Origin: Monodelphis domestica
Lineage: Eukaryota; Chordata; Mammalia; Didelphimorphia; Didelphidae
Assembly (NCBI RefSeq): GCF_027887165.1
Contig: NC_077229.1
Span: 206,586,753 to 206,650,752 of the forward strand
DNA: 64,000 bases
Direction of reading: 5' to 3'
Shown here: positions 12,608 through 24,860 of the stretch, piece after piece
Layout: each line of letters starts with the position of its first letter
Numbering within the stretch: the first letter of the stretch is position 1
Notes under the pieces: model-generated
The model's input: the letters and a program-made list of their open reading frames with translations, nothing else
The model's database searches: none
Told to the model about the DNA's origin: nothing
Position numbers and translations under genes: made by a program

Positions 12608-12808
12608 TTTTTTTTAAACCCTTACCTTCTGTATTAGAAGCAATACTGCATATTGATTTCAAGGCAGAAGAGTGGTAAGGGCTAGGCAATGGGGGTTAAG
12701 TAACTTGCCCAGGGTCATACAGTTAGGAAGTGCCTGAGGTCAGATTTGAACTCAGGACCTCCCACATCTAGGCCTGACTCTCAAGCCACTGAGCCACCCA
12801 GCTGCTCC
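12608..12808 (-). mobile_element. WALLSI-like SINE
   Basis: Antisense copy: 'tttaaacccttaccttctgt', 'aggcaatgggggttaagtaacttgcccagggt' and an end in 'gccacccagctgctcc'. With 12402-12600 it forms an inverted pair separated by only about ten bases. Confidence 0.8.
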
Positions 12809-13280
12809 TTAAAAATATATATTTTCAATACTTTGTCGATGACCATTTAAACATCCTAAATTCATAGTTCTTTGCCTAACTCCACTTCCTATCACCTCCT
12901 GGACTTTGTTGGCATTGGTCCATCTTGAAACCTGAAATTTGGTGTTTTTGCTCTCCCTCATTAAATGATCCCTGCCTCTTGCCTCCCAAATCCAATGAAA
13001 TAGTAGAAGTGAAGAAACTGAAAATATTGGATACAGGTTGGAGTTGGAGTTCTAAGTCATAAAGGGGAAGAGAGGTGATAAATTCTAAAACTCTGATAGA
13101 GGTATTAGCCATGTAGAGAAGTAAAGGCATCTTTTTTTTCCCCCTAAGCCTAGGGAAGAGAAAAAAATGAAAAGATAGATGTTGAGACAAAAATAAATTA
13201 AGGATGATAAGAGGTTGGAAGCATAAGGTAAAGATCCTCATAGAGAGACCTTCAGTTGATAATCCTCTGTTATTTCTATA

Positions 13281-14190
13281 TGTTTGGACCAAATATTTAA
13301 TTGGTGGTCACCAGGGATTTAATTACTAAATCCCAAAAAGAATTACTCAAATAAATGGAATCATGGTAGTTTATTTTTACAATAGAAAAGAGAGAGAGAG
13401 AAAGCTCCAGTTTCCTCTGAACCAGTTAGAAACTCTAAGGCACCAGTCAGGGAAAAGGAGTCTCAAGACAATGGGCCTTTCTTGTAAGTTCACACCTCCA
13501 GAAAGGGCAAGGAACTAAGTCAGCCTTTACACTCACCAAGGTGACGGTCTAAAAGGAAAACATTCTGAAGTCTCCTGCACAAGCTTCTCCAGGGGTCCAG
13601 TTTCACAGCCCAGTGTCTTCACTCCAAGTCTGAGTGACTGCCTTACAGTCCAACTCTGAGTGACTGATTGATCCCAGTCCAAGCCAGAGTAACTGATGAT
13701 CCCTCCTGTGTGTCTCTGTTTCTACTATTTAAAGACCTTTTTCTCTTGTGTCACCTCCCCTAAATTTTACTTCTACCAATCACAGAAGACACTTCACACC
13801 AGCACTGCCCACTCTTTCACATGTGGGTCACAAACCTGCCACTCAATGTATGAAATGGGTGTTCATACCTTTGTGGTTAGTTCACACCTTTTTGTGGTTA
13901 GTTCATACTTTGGGGGGGGTTAAAACGGGTAGATCTACTTTAAATACTGGGTTTACACTTTGTGGATTAAAATCTAAAAATAGACAGGGGATTACAATAA
14001 AGGAAGAGCTAAGTACTTTCATTGTTATAATCAGGGGAGAGCTAAATTCAATCTTCACAGTAATTCTAGTTCCTTTTTGTTAACAGCTAATTTAGCCACC
14101 CTGTCCCCATTCCTCCTCTAGGTTGGACTCCATATCCAGTAACTTTTATGCTGTCCTGGCTAACACGACTACCTCCCCCACTTAACTTTC
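13281..14190 (-). mobile_element. old solo LTR, endogenous retrovirus
   Basis: Shares several blocks, reverse-complemented, with the solo LTR at 42694-43569: the 'gtggtcaccaggga' end block, the 'tgtcacctcccctaa' block followed by 'ctaccaatcacagaaga', and a nearby TATA-like 'ctatttaaag'. No internal retroviral region lies beside it, so it is a fossil solo LTR. The right boundary is uncertain and no target duplication was identified. It looks older than the copy at 42.7 kb. Confidence 0.6.
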
Positions 14191-14264
14191 CATTGTGCTA
14201 AGCCCCAACCTTGGATGGGCCCCATTATTCAGTTTTTCCACTCTTATGCTGAAGACAATGTGGC

Positions 14265-14350
14265 AGTGTGGATAGAGTGCTGTGTTGGCAACAGAAAAAC
14301 CTGTGTTCAAATCCCTCTTGTGATACCCAGAGCAAATCACAATTACTATG
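14265..14350 (+). repeat. SINE head fragment
   Basis: Short plus-strand tRNA-derived head ('ggcagtgtggatagagtgctg...gtgttcaaatccc') that ends before the tail. Confidence 0.5.
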
Positions 14351-14809
14351 AGCGTCATGCAACTGAAATCTTTTTCTGGACTAATTCTTATCTGAACTCC
14401 TTTATCACTGTTGAAATCAGTTATAATATATGCTAGGAATATAGTTTTCCAGGGGGAAAAAAAGTTCCAGAATTGCATATGCCTGGTTAACTGCAAAGAT
14501 ATGTAGCCTAACTTCAACTGTCTTTGCTGCTATTCTGTGGCCCCTTTTAATTAATTTCTTGTTGATTTTTAAAACTATTCCAAGTGTTGTTCAACTTTGT
14601 CAAAGTCCCAATTCTTTGCCTGTATCATTTCTCAGTAGATGGCCTGATTTCCTCCCTGAAGGAAAAAGTCACATAAAATCATGTTCCCACTCATCTTTTG
14701 GGGTACAAAAATTATTCTTCCATGTACATGATGGAACAAGAGTCACTGAACAGAGTGTCAGGAAAAGAATGAGAATGTCGAACAAGAATTCAACATGAAT
14801 CAACAAGTA

Positions 14810-15400
14810 CATAATGGAAGTCAAAAAAGCGAACATTAGGCTACATTACTCTCCTCTGGTCAGACAACATCTGGAATACTGTGTTCAGCCTTAGTGCCAC
14901 ATTTTAGGGATGACATTGGTAAGCTTGAACATATCTGGATGAGGGAGACCACATTGGTTTGAAAAGCTTGAGATTATGACATATGAGAAACAATTTAAGA
15001 AACTAAGGTTACTTAGCCTGGAGAAGACAAGACATGGGAAGGACATGATAGCTGTCTCCAAGTATTTGAAGGATTATAGAAGAATGTGGAATAGGGATTA
15101 AATTTGTTTTGCTTGGTCCCTAGGACTGAACCAGGAGTTATGGGTAGAATCTACAAAGTGCAAAATAGATACGTAATTTAAAGAAAGAAAAAAGAAAAAC
15201 TTCCGAACTATTAGAGCTACCCAATGATAAATGGTTTATATCTGGTAATTGGGGCTTTCCTCTTGCTAGTGACCTTCAAGCAAAGGCTGGTTCATTGCTT
15301 TTTGGTATGTTGTAGAGGACATTATTTTTCAGGTATGGATTGTATTAAGGGTTGTAACTGAGATTCTTTCTAACTCTGGAATTCTGGAGTATTCTGATAA
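14810..15400 (+). mobile_element. L3/CR1 LINE 3' end
   Basis: Sense L3/CR1 3' region in correct order: 'tctggtcagacaacatctgga', 'tagcctggagaagacaagac', 'atgatagctgtctccaagtatttgaagg', 'cttcaagcaaaggctggttc' and the terminus 'ttctttctaactctggaattct'. Ancient, with no open frame. Confidence 0.75.
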
Positions 15401-15849
15401 GTAGAATCTGTCATTAGCTAAATTTTTGAAGATTTCATACTCTCACACTCCACCCCTCCAGATCTAATTCCCACAGTCTTGTTTCCTACAAGGGCAGAAT
15501 GTCTAAAATCCTATAAAATTCGATATATCTCTTATCTTAAGAATTTTACAGCTTTCTGAATTGAAGCTCCCCTTCTTCAATATTATGCATCTTTCCTCCA
15601 GTTAAAGGCCATTTGCAGAGATCATTTCAAACTCTTTCCTTGGCTTTCTTTTCTTTCTTTTTTCCCCTACTACATAATTATAGGGTTTCCTTTAGCATCA
15701 ATTCTTTCTTGGTCTTCTCTTGTTTTCCTAGGTCCTTGATAAAGAGGGAATTTTACACTAATCTCTTTGCCTCTCTATATGAACTTTTCTTTGACTTTAT
15801 ATTATGTCTCTGACCTTTTGGTACAACTCAGAAACCTTTCAATAATTGA

Positions 15850-16010
15850 AGTAAGGAGGGCTGGACAGATTAGATTATTAGTCCCATTCTACAGAAGGGG
15901 GAAAGTGAGAGAGAAAGGCTAAATAACTTGCCCAAGTTAATAGTCAAGGGCTAACTTCCAAATACTCTTCTAGTCAAATGACACAACTTCCCTTGAATTG
16001 TCCAGCCTAT
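15850..16010 (-). mobile_element. MIR
   Basis: Antisense MIR: 'attagtcccattctacagaa', 'aataacttgcccaagttaatag'. Partial and diverged. Confidence 0.55.
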
Positions 16011-16195
16011 GTGGCAGAGTTTAATTTTCATAAGTATTGGGTGTGCTTAACGTTTGGTGTCATGACCCAATTTGAAACTGGAGAATTTTCCCTAGTGAAT
16101 TTCCTCCTTTAATTTTCCTAGTTTGTAATTCCTTACAACTTCTCCTAAATTGCCAGGTGGTAATTATTGCATTTTATTCCAGAAAACAGTGTTAG

Positions 16196-16457
16196 TTTTT
16201 ATTGTCTTCCAGTTATTTTTCAGTTGTGTCAGACTCTTTGTCATCCCATTTGGGGTTTTCTTGGCAAAGAAACTGGAATGGTGTGTCATTTCCTTCTCCA
16301 GCTTATTTTACAGATAAGGAAACTGAGGCAAAAGGGATTAAGCAACTTCACTAGAATCTCACTGCTAGTAAGTATCTGCAGTCATATTTGAACTCAGGAA
16401 GAACAATCTTCCTGAATCCAGGCCTTGTACTCTATCCATTGTGCCACTTGGCTGTTC
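16196..16457 (-). mobile_element. Mar1-like SINE with RTE-like tail
   Basis: Antisense copy: 'ttgtgtcagactctttgtcatcccatttggggttttcttggca', then 'ccttctccagcttattttacag' and an end at 'ctctatccattgtgccacttggctg'. A plus-strand MIR tail (about 16460-16630) follows it. Confidence 0.75.
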
Positions 16458-16639
16458 TATGTTACTTATTACCTGCATGATCTTGGGTCAATTAGTTTAC
16501 TTTTCTCTTTCTCTTTTCTGTAAAATGGAGTTATTTATTTGTACTACTGACATCATAACACTTTTGTGAAGATCATATTATATAATATATTTAAAGTGCC
16601 TTATAAACCTTAAAATGATATATAAATACAAGATATCAT

Positions 16640-19600
16640 TATGTGATTCCTGTTGTGGACTGTCTATGTGTACTCCAGTCCTTCAGGGACTCAGGTCCTT
16701 GGAATATGATGTCTAGACATTTTGTACTGTTCTCTCTCCCACCTGTTGCTTCTGTGTTCAGGGTCTTTGACCAAACACTATCCTCACTTTGCACACAAAG
16801 AAAAAAAAATAAAGCTATAGGAAATGGTTCAAGGTTGTGCAAAAGCAACTTAGAATCAGATGAAAACTCTCAACTCATGCTGTTTCCAATCTAATCCTGC
16901 AGAGCATAGTCAATACAAGACAGCAGAGATGTTCCAGGATAAAGATGGAGAGAAATATGCAAAACTGACTTCCTTGATTGCTAATCTCCTTCTAAGAACC
17001 ACCAACCTCACCTGTCTTCAGAATGAAGTAGGAAAATATTGCTCTTGGAATTCAGGGATGGGTAGGTTGGAAAACTGGCCAGGTTTCAGCAGCAAATTCT
17101 CCCAGGTCATTAACCCAGGGAGATGGTTTCTTCCAGTCAGAGGACAAAAATAGAACAGAGTTTGGGGGAGAAAGGACAGTCAGGAAGAAACGATGCAGTA
17201 TAAATGCTTTATCTAGAAAATGTTAGCGCTCCCGGGCTAGTCTTGAAACAAGTTTGGAAAAAAGTCTTTAAACAGGCTACTTTGCAGTTCACAAAATCTT
17301 TCCCACTTTGTAGCAAGATAATGTACTTTATATAAGCGTTATCAGTTTTAGGATTGTCTAAGTCATGCTCCCCCAGTATCCCAGGAAGGGGGAGGGCTGG
17401 GAACTGGGCCATCATTCTAATGTTTTAGTTTTCTTTCTTTCTTTTTTTTTTTAAAGGGAGCAACAATTCTTGCTTGGTCCAAAGCTTGACTATGGACAGG
17501 AGATCTAGCCAATAGCAAGAAGCTCCTCTCTTGCTCTTGAACAGATCAACAATTAAGGATTTTTCTTCCTCCTTTTTGTCTTCCCTTTTCCCCTCCAGTT
17601 TAAAAAGGTTATTACTTTGGAATTGGCTAGGGATTAATATAATTTCATAACTTGGTGATGGTGGTCTCATTCTTTGCTCTTAAAAGTAGAAAAAAAATCC
17701 ATTGCCTTTTTTTAACTCAGCATTACAATCTATGTTAAATATAATACTTAAGGCATTTTCAAAAGTCTCCCAGTTTTAAATGACATTAACAGTAAATATT
17801 TACTTTTAGAACCTCCTGAGCTTCATAGAAATAACTACATATAACATTTTCCTGGATATATATCTCACCACTTTTCAGAAAAATTAGTTTTAGAATAACA
17901 ACAACAACAACAACAAAACAGAAAACAAAGCAAGGCAAAAATAAAATTCCAATGTGAAGGACATTCTGAAACCCAGAAAATTCAATTTAATTTCTAAAAT
18001 GAATCCAAATGCCCTTTCAAAAGAAACTCATCTTTTCCTCATAATTATTACTTTTTTTCCTTCAATAACAACCAATAATACTTTAAAAATAAAGTTCTCA
18101 GTGCTTGGTCATGCTTTTAGAAATAGTATTTATCTGGTAAAAACTGGACATTTCTCAAATAGTATTTACAAAGAGAGACAACTTGGGTATTTGGAAATAG
18201 ACTTTGGATTCATGAACAAATCTTGTCATTTGCCATTGTTACTGAAGAGGTAGGAGGATATGGGAAGGTTTGTAGAGAGCCAGTTTTTCCTCCCTCAACA
18301 CTCCTAGAGTAGAAGGTGTCATTGTTAGTTGTGTTTGTTCAGAAATGAGACTCACAACATATGGAATTAATTTAAACTCACTTAATATTTTCTAATTCAA
18401 ATAAAATCCAGACCCTTTAATAGAGGTAGAGCACACACAATGACCTGTCAAAATAATTAGGTCTTATGTAATAAGCAACACTCTTTCATAGTTCCTGAGC
18501 ATCATTTATGTTCTTTGTCATTTCCTCATGTTCATCCCTACCATGTTAAAATTCAAACTTAGTTAACTGCAAACCTTTTGCCTGCTGACTCAGTCTTCTC
18601 CTTAAGCTTCAATCTTTTCTCATAGTCCACTTCTTATTACATGGCAATCTGTTTTTTTATGTAACTTTTTTTTTTGCTGTACTTGAAAAACATCACCAAA
18701 CATAAGTATTTCCCTATAATCAGAATAATGGAAAATGAAGATTGTACACAGCTTGTGCTTCTTTTAAAAAGAATATAATACATTCAACACATTGGTTTCA
18801 AAGCAGTCTGACTTGTCTGTGTCTCCTTCTGAACCGACTTCTGTTCTACTGGCGTTATTTCCTCATAGAGCTGTAACCAAGATAGGTGAGGACATTTTCC
18901 CAGGTGACATTAATTTGAAATGCCAATACTTCAGGCTACTGGAAAATGCAGTTCCTTCATAGCTATCCTTCTCTAGTATCTAGGGATGTCTGCACCAGAT
19001 ATATCCCCTTTTTGCCAGAAGTGGTGGGTTTGTCACCTTTGGTGTTTCCCATGAAAACTTAGACCAGGAGCTTAAATGAGGAAGCTTCTAGTCTTTTCAT
19101 CTCCAAATGTACTAGGTATTTGGGTACATGGAGTAGGAAAACATGTCTCCAAATGACTTCAGTTATTTCTCCCCTTCTCTTCACAGTCATGAAAGTAGAT
19201 CAGGATAGGAGGGGACATCTATTTGCCTTCCAAGATAGCATTGCCATAAATCCCCAGATATTCATAGCTTGGGAGAGTCCTGGCTATTTCCCTTTATAGC
19301 TGTTCCTCCCCCAAGAAAGAGAAGAGGACAAATACCTGGGTCACAAGTAATATGGCAGGACCCCACGTAGGATCCTATGATTTTCCTTCTGCCACCTCTT
19401 GTACAGGCTCCAATTTATCCTAATTCAAAGGCAGGAGATCCCATTGAAGGTCATGGTCTTTTGTCATCACCTTCCTAGGGATAAACTTTTTTATCCATCA
19501 TCATTAGGAAGAAAAGGAGAGAGGTTCTTGGATTAAGCAAATATGGGGACAGGAATGATGATTTAGGAAGGGAAGGGAAGGTAGATAAGTAGAAAAGAAC

Positions 19601-19655
19601 CACCCTGACTCCTATACATGATCTAAATAGCATTTATACTTAAAAAGAAAAATTA
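16640..19655. other. repeat-poor intergenic stretch
   Basis: About 3 kb in which no SINE, LINE or gene was recognised. Short ORFs (16860-17153, 17954-18253) show no motif or splice context. Apart from a small (AAC)n run near 17898 and A/T runs it looks like single-copy DNA, so it could hold conserved non-coding elements, but nothing specific can be claimed. Confidence 0.45.
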
Positions 19656-20118
19656 AAATAGACAACTATCACCCAATATCTCTCCTCTGTTCTACTAAAA
19701 CAATCTACAGCCTGCCTTCACTTCCTCTCCTCCCACTCACTTCCTAATCCCTTGTAATCTGATTTCTGACCTCACCATTCCAATGAAACTGCTCTCCCCC
19801 AGGTTACTAAAGATCTCTTAAATGCCAAATTCCATAGCTTTTTCTCAGTTGTAATCCTTCTCTTCTCTAGCACTTTGATACTGTCAACCACCCCACTTCT
19901 TCCTTCTGGATATTTTCTTCTCTCTCAGCTTTTGTGACCCTGCTCTCTCATGATTCTCTTCTTACCTGTCTGGAAATTTCTTATCTCCTTTGCTAGATAA
20001 TCACCCATGCATTCCCTAGATGGCTTGGATCCTCTTCTCTTTTCTCTCTCCAACATTTCTCAATGATTTTATTATAGCTTCTATGGTTTTTGCTATCATC
20101 TTCTGCTGCATTTTCATG

Positions 20119-20310
20119 CAGGGGTTCTCAACCTCTCAAATTGTAGCAATGAGAATACATAATGCATATCAGGTATTTACATTCTGAATCATAACTGTAG
20201 CAAAATTACAGTTTTGAAGTAGCCACCAAAATAATTTTTTGGTTTGGGGTCACCGCAACATGAGGAACTGTATTGTGGGGTCATGGCATTAGAAAGGTTG
20301 AGAACCACTG
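20119..20310 (+). mobile_element. SPIN/OposCharlie-like hAT MITE
   Basis: 192 bases bounded by near-perfect 16-bp terminal inverted repeats: CAGGGGTTCTCAACCT against the reverse complement of AGGTTGAGAACCACTG, one mismatch. The interior ('gcatatcaggtatttacatt', 'gtagcaaaattacagtt', 'ggggtcaccgcaacatgagg') matches what I recall of the SPIN group of hAT transposons. It is internally deleted and non-autonomous. No clear 8-bp target duplication survives. Confidence 0.75.
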
Positions 20311-20983
20311 ACTAGAGCCCTAAGGATACTATTAAACTAGATCCTTTCACTGATCATCTGCTGGAAAACTAAATCTAGATATTCTTATTGGCATCTTAAA
20401 CACAGAATGTTCAATATTTTTCTTCCTACATCCCATTCTCCACCAAACTTCCCTACTTCTGTTGAGTATATCATTGTCCTTCCAGTCACTGCAGTTCCTA
20501 GACCCAATATCAGTCTTGATTCTTTATCACCTTTATACCAAATACCTAATCAGGTCTTATTGATTTTGTCTTTACAATATTTTTTCTATCTCTTACCTTG
20601 TCTTCACTTCCATATCTATTATCTTATTTCCCAGTCCCATTTCCTCACCCAGAATACTACAGAATTCATCTTCTTCAAGTCTACTCTCTCCAATCCATTC
20701 TGTACTCAGCTTCCAAAATAAAACAGAAGGCTGACTATTCCAGTCTCCTCCTCAAGTAGTTCCCTCTTGGGGAAAAAGAAAATTACAAACTGTTCCATTT
20801 GTTATAGGCTTTCCAAGTCTAGGTCCAAACTACTAATTTCTCATTCCGATCAAATTTGTCAGGTCTGCTGTTTCCAAGACCTGAGCACTTCATCTCTCTG
20901 AATCTCCCAAGCCTTTGCTTGGGAGCAATGCTGGCCTCCATGCCTGATACTCATGCTTCCTGATTTACCTTTTAGAATCTCTT

Positions 20984-21236
20984 ATTGTTATTGTTCAGTC
21001 ATATCTGACTCTTCATAACCTCATGGACCATAACTATCCAAGGGGTTTTCTTGGCAAGTTTTTTTGGTTTGTAATTTTTGGTTTTCTTAGTTGCCATTTC
21101 TTTCTCCAGTAGATCCTTTTGTTAGGCAATCAGAGGTTAAATAACTTGTGCAGACACATAGCTAGAAAGTGTCTGAGGCAGGATTTGAGCTCTGACCTTT
21201 CTAACTCCAGGCCCAACTGAGTCAAATGACTGCTTC
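20984..21236 (-). mobile_element. Mar1-like SINE with RTE-like tail
   Basis: Antisense copy starting '(ttgtta)ttgttcagtcatatctgactcttcataacc', then 'ggggttttcttggca', 'agataactt'-type core and an end near 'caggcccaactga'. It contains an extra T-rich insertion near 21058-21095 and splits the L2 at 19660-21485. Confidence 0.7.
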
Positions 21237-21689
21237 CTAATTCTAAGCTTAGAATGTCTAGTTTCCTTCAACATTTAGTATATGTGCTCCCTCTGATGCC
21301 TCTAGTTGTTAATGTTTTCTTCCTTCTCAAATTATCGTGCGTAGTTTTAGCTGTTTAAAGTTAGTATCTGTCCAGTAAAATGTAATTTCTTTGAGGGCAA
21401 AGACTATTTCTATTTTGTTTTCATATCACTTTTGCCTAGTACTGTGCCTTTCATATACTAAATGATAAATAAATTGCTTCTTTGATTATGTAAGATTGTG
21501 ATGGAAGCTACTCATTGATCTCAAGGAGTTAGGCAACTACTCTTTTTTCCTTCCATCCCTGGCTGAGGGCACCTTTCCTCTTACCTGAGGTGAAAAAATA
21601 ACTACTTACAGCTTGGGAAAGGATACAGTTTCTTCTCATTGCTTTTTTCATTCTCATCTCCCCAGTTATCAGTGTCACACACTCAGCAC

Positions 21690-21900
21690 TGAAAAGGATC
21701 TGAGAGGAAATTTAAGTCTAACCTTAACTTGGATGGTAACGTCTTTATATAAGATTCCTAACAAGTAGTCAAGCAGCTTTTGCCCAAAGACTTCCAATGA
21801 ATAGAAGCCTACTCTCTCTGAAGAGAGCCAATCGATATCTAGATTCCTCTGAAATTAGGGAAAATTTTCACATATTGGCTTTAAAAATGGCCTCTCTGTG
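21690..21900 (-). mobile_element. L3/CR1 3' fragment
   Basis: Antisense L3/CR1: 'gatctgagaggaaatttaagtctaacc' and 'acaagtagtcaagcagcttttgcccaaagacttcca'. It corresponds to the reverse of the block at 15270-15300 and resembles 53585-53760. Confidence 0.6.
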
Positions 21901-21904
21901 GATT

Positions 21905-22190
21905 TATGAGAAAGAATACTATTCACATTTAGATAAAGAACTGTGGGAGTAGAGATCTAGAAGAAACATGTGATTTGTCACTAATTTATATGGGTATATG
22001 ATTTGGGGTTTTGGTTTTAAAAGATTACTCTTACAAAAATGAATAATAAGTCTTACAAAAATGAATAATAAGGAAATAGGTTTTGAGTGATAATAAATGT
22101 ATAACCCAGTGAAAATGTTTGTCAGGTCTGGGAGTAGGGAGAGAGAGAACATGAATCATGTAACCATGGAAAAAAAATAAGAAGGAAAAA
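21905..22190 (+). mobile_element. L1 3' terminus
   Basis: Sense L1 tail: 'atatgatttggggttttggtt', 'aaggaaataggttttgagtga', 'ataacccagtg', and the end 'gagaacatgaatcatgtaaccatgg' plus A-rich sequence. A short tandem duplication ('ttacaaaaatgaataataag') lies at about 22033-22071. Confidence 0.7.
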
Positions 22191-22199
22191 AAATGCTTT

Positions 22200-23690
22200 T
22201 CTACAACCTCTCTTTGGTCCTAGTTTTATCCTCTGGAGTCAAGGAAAAAAAGGCTAATCCCTTTTCAGTGTGAAAGTCCTTAAAGTCTCCTCTCCTCTAG
22301 GCTTACTGTCTTTTACCTGCTCTCATTTTTATAATTCACCATGTCAACTTTTCTGATTAATTTGTCCTTTGAAATTTTTTTAAAATCATCAATCTACTGC
22401 CTCTGGCCTTCATCTCTAATTTTCCATAAGATTTATTCCCATCCAAAAAGTCATTGTCCTATGTCCGTCAAAGCCTTGCTGAATAGCCTTCCATTCCAAA
22501 GATTTTTTCCCTAAAATTTAATCCCAGGGTCCCAGTATACTCCTTATAAATACTGTAGCTTTCTTTACCATGGTGTTTGTCCATTAGTCCTTCTAGATTT
22601 CTGTATATTGGAAATGTCAATATTACATTCCTGAACTTAGCCCACCTAACCAGATCAAAATATATTTGGGAAATATTTAACAAAATAAATAAAAATGCAT
22701 TAGAACATAGATTATGTTAACATGTGGTTAAAACATTTAGCATAATACATGGCACAAAGTAAGTACAATGTAAATGTTAGTTGTCATTAATATTATTATT
22801 AAGTTTGCAAGCCCTAAGGAATTCTTTTGTAAGATTGTGACCCCCCCCCTTGCTATTTGATTTTGATACTACTGCTGTAAATGACAACTAAGAAAAGAGA
22901 TTATTCTTCTTTTTGCACTGTCATTCTCAGCAAATAAATTGTGAAAATGAATTATCAACATTAAATAAGGCATGTAAAATAGGAACCTCTAACCTTTAGA
23001 TTTTATATGAAAACTGAGTTTACTAATGCTACTTTCCGAATCCAAGGCTGAAATGACCAAGAAGTAGCTGTATGAATTCTAGGGGAAAGGAAGATCACCT
23101 TCCTTCTAGTCTGAGCAATAGAATCATCTTGTTTCTGTGTCACCTAAACAAATGATGGCCAATCCTTCCTGTTTCTGTTTTTAATGAGCTTTTCCATCAG
23201 CAAGAAAATAAGACCTATGTAAAGAGTTCTAACTGTATTGGAATGAAACTAGAGACATCTCCAAGCCCAAGATACGTATGTAGTTTGCTTTTTCCCCTTC
23301 AAAACATGAGGATGATTAAGAGGACCAAAATAGGGAGTTCAATAACCAGTTCTATAAAACTTGTTCCTCTTTCTGTTCTATTCTAATCTCTGTAAGGAAG
23401 TCATTATTTAAAATGACTTCAAATAACCTTAGAAGAATGATTTCTGTGATACTCAGAATACCTACATGACCACTTGGTCTTTTTGCCTTGAAGTTCCATT
23501 TTTTCTTGTTGATTCTTCTTGAAAACAGGACAGAAAAAAGACAACAACTAAGATGGTGCCTCTAACTGTCAAACCTTTTCAATATCATTATGATGAGAGA
23601 GATGAACTAATGCTTAGGTCTTTTGGGTTGTGTGTATTTGTGTATATTTGAGTGTGTGTTTATGTCTATGACACAGAAATTAGGACACCC
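22200..23690. other. intergenic, nothing recognised
   Basis: No gene or clear repeat was identified, apart from a short C-run near 22841-22850. Confidence 0.45.
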
Positions 23691-23800
23691 TCAATATTAG
23701 AGATGCTACAGGTTTAGGGTGTAAGTTCCTTAAAAGCCAGGGCCATGTCTAGCTGTATATTACATACCAAACTCAGCAGAAGAGGTTTACTAAATTTGCT
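23690..23800 (+). mobile_element. L2 3' end fragment
   Basis: 'gtaagttccttaaaagccagggccatgtctagctgtat' matches the L2 'aagctccttgagggcagggac' terminus. Short and diverged. Confidence 0.5.
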
Positions 23801-23964
23801 AGAGGTTATATAATTTTTTTTTTACAAAAATAGTCACTCCACATCCATGTAGGTAAGAGCAACTCATAATCAAAACCTAAGGAAAAACTTTAAAAATTCA
23901 CTTTAAATGTCTCCTTAATTGTTTCTGTGATGGTAGAATGCTTTGTTTTAGCTTCATTAAAAAC

Positions 23965-24165
23965 AAAAAATCCTTACCTTCTATCTTTGAATCATGCTGT
24001 GTGTTGGTTCCAAGGCAGAAAAGCAGTAAGGACTAGGCCATGGGGGTGAAGTGACTTGCCCAGGGTCACACAGCTAGGAAATGTCTGAGGACACTTTTGA
24101 ATCCATGACCTCCTATCTCTAGGCCTTTCTCTCAATCCACTGAGCTGATTAACTGCCTGTTTTAA
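23965..24165 (-). mobile_element. WALLSI-like SINE
   Basis: Antisense copy: 'aatccttaccttctatctttgaatc', 'gtgacttgcccagggtcacacagctagg', and an end near 'ccactgagctgattaactgcc'. Confidence 0.75.
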
Positions 24166-24554
24166 CTTCTTTTAGGGACTGTATATTGTCATAGATTTGA
24201 TACTAAAAGGGTCTTAAGAGTATAGCACCTTCATTATGCAGATGCAAATGAGTAACTTTCATTGAGTAGTTCAACTTAGAGTGTCTGTTCATAGAAAACA
24301 TCTCTGCAGGAAGAGGAAAAGGAGAGCCAATAAGAATAGTTGGCATAGAAGAATAGAATATAGGTGCCTAGGAAATATGACAGTGAGATTCTATTTAAAT
24401 TTTCTTTTGATTTTTTGGGGTGTATTTCCCCTTCAAAATTAGAAAAAGAAAAATCACAAAGGAAGAATAAGGCATGAGAAGCCACAGAATCAGGTGTTTT
24501 ATAGGATGACTAGACCAGAATGGGAGATGAGTTTGAGTAGGTCTACTTTGACTG

Positions 24555-24595
24555 TTATTTCCCCCCCATCCCCCTCCCCCCCCTCCGCATTCTTC
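24555..24595. repeat. C-rich tract, G4-prone on minus strand
   Basis: Four C-runs (7, 5, 8 and shorter) lie within about 40 bases. The complementary strand could fold into a G-quadruplex. The ORFs across it are low-complexity artefacts. Confidence 0.7.
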
Positions 24596-24744
24596 TGGCT
24601 CCACAGGTGTAATGTTTTCCACCTCCTCTCATGTGCCCAAATATTGGGAATATATTTAAGGCATGGGTACATACGACATCTGTGCCTATTGTTCCTAAAG
24701 GTGGAGTTATATTAATGTGAGGCATAAGAATGAAGGAGAAGGTA

Positions 24745-24860
24745 TGGAGCTGAGAGGATAGAATTTTAGAGCAGAAAGACTTTCAATGTTATCTAAACGT
24801 CTTCACTTTAAAGATTAGGAAACTGAGACTCAGAGAAGTGAAGAATAAACAGTAGCATGC
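24745..24860 (-). repeat. L3/MIR-like ancient repeat
   Basis: 'gaattttagagcagaaagactttcaatgttatctaaac' followed by 'aagattaggaaactgagactcagagaagtgaag' resembles the antisense L3/MIR 'gaggaaactgaggc' block. Confidence 0.5.

Larger units (their letters stand above)
19660..21485 (+). mobile_element. L2 copy interrupted by hAT and SINE
   Basis: Sense L2 from the reverse-transcriptase end to the 3' terminus, in consensus order. It starts near 'ccaatgaaactgctctccccc...ttactaaagatctc', passes 'gctctctcatgattctcttcttacctgtctgg', and ends with 'ctttgagggcaaagactatttc' and 'aaatgataaataaattgcttc'. A hAT element (20119-20310) and a SINE (20984-21236) were inserted into it. No intact frame remains. Confidence 0.75.

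Noticed and set aside
12108-12808. CRISPR-like array of repeats
   Set aside because: The repeats are three SINEs in alternating orientation in a vertebrate genome.
12876-13292. 138-aa minus-strand ORF next to the LTR
   Set aside because: No recognisable motif, no host-gene context, and its start lies in LTR-edge sequence. A chance ORF is more likely.
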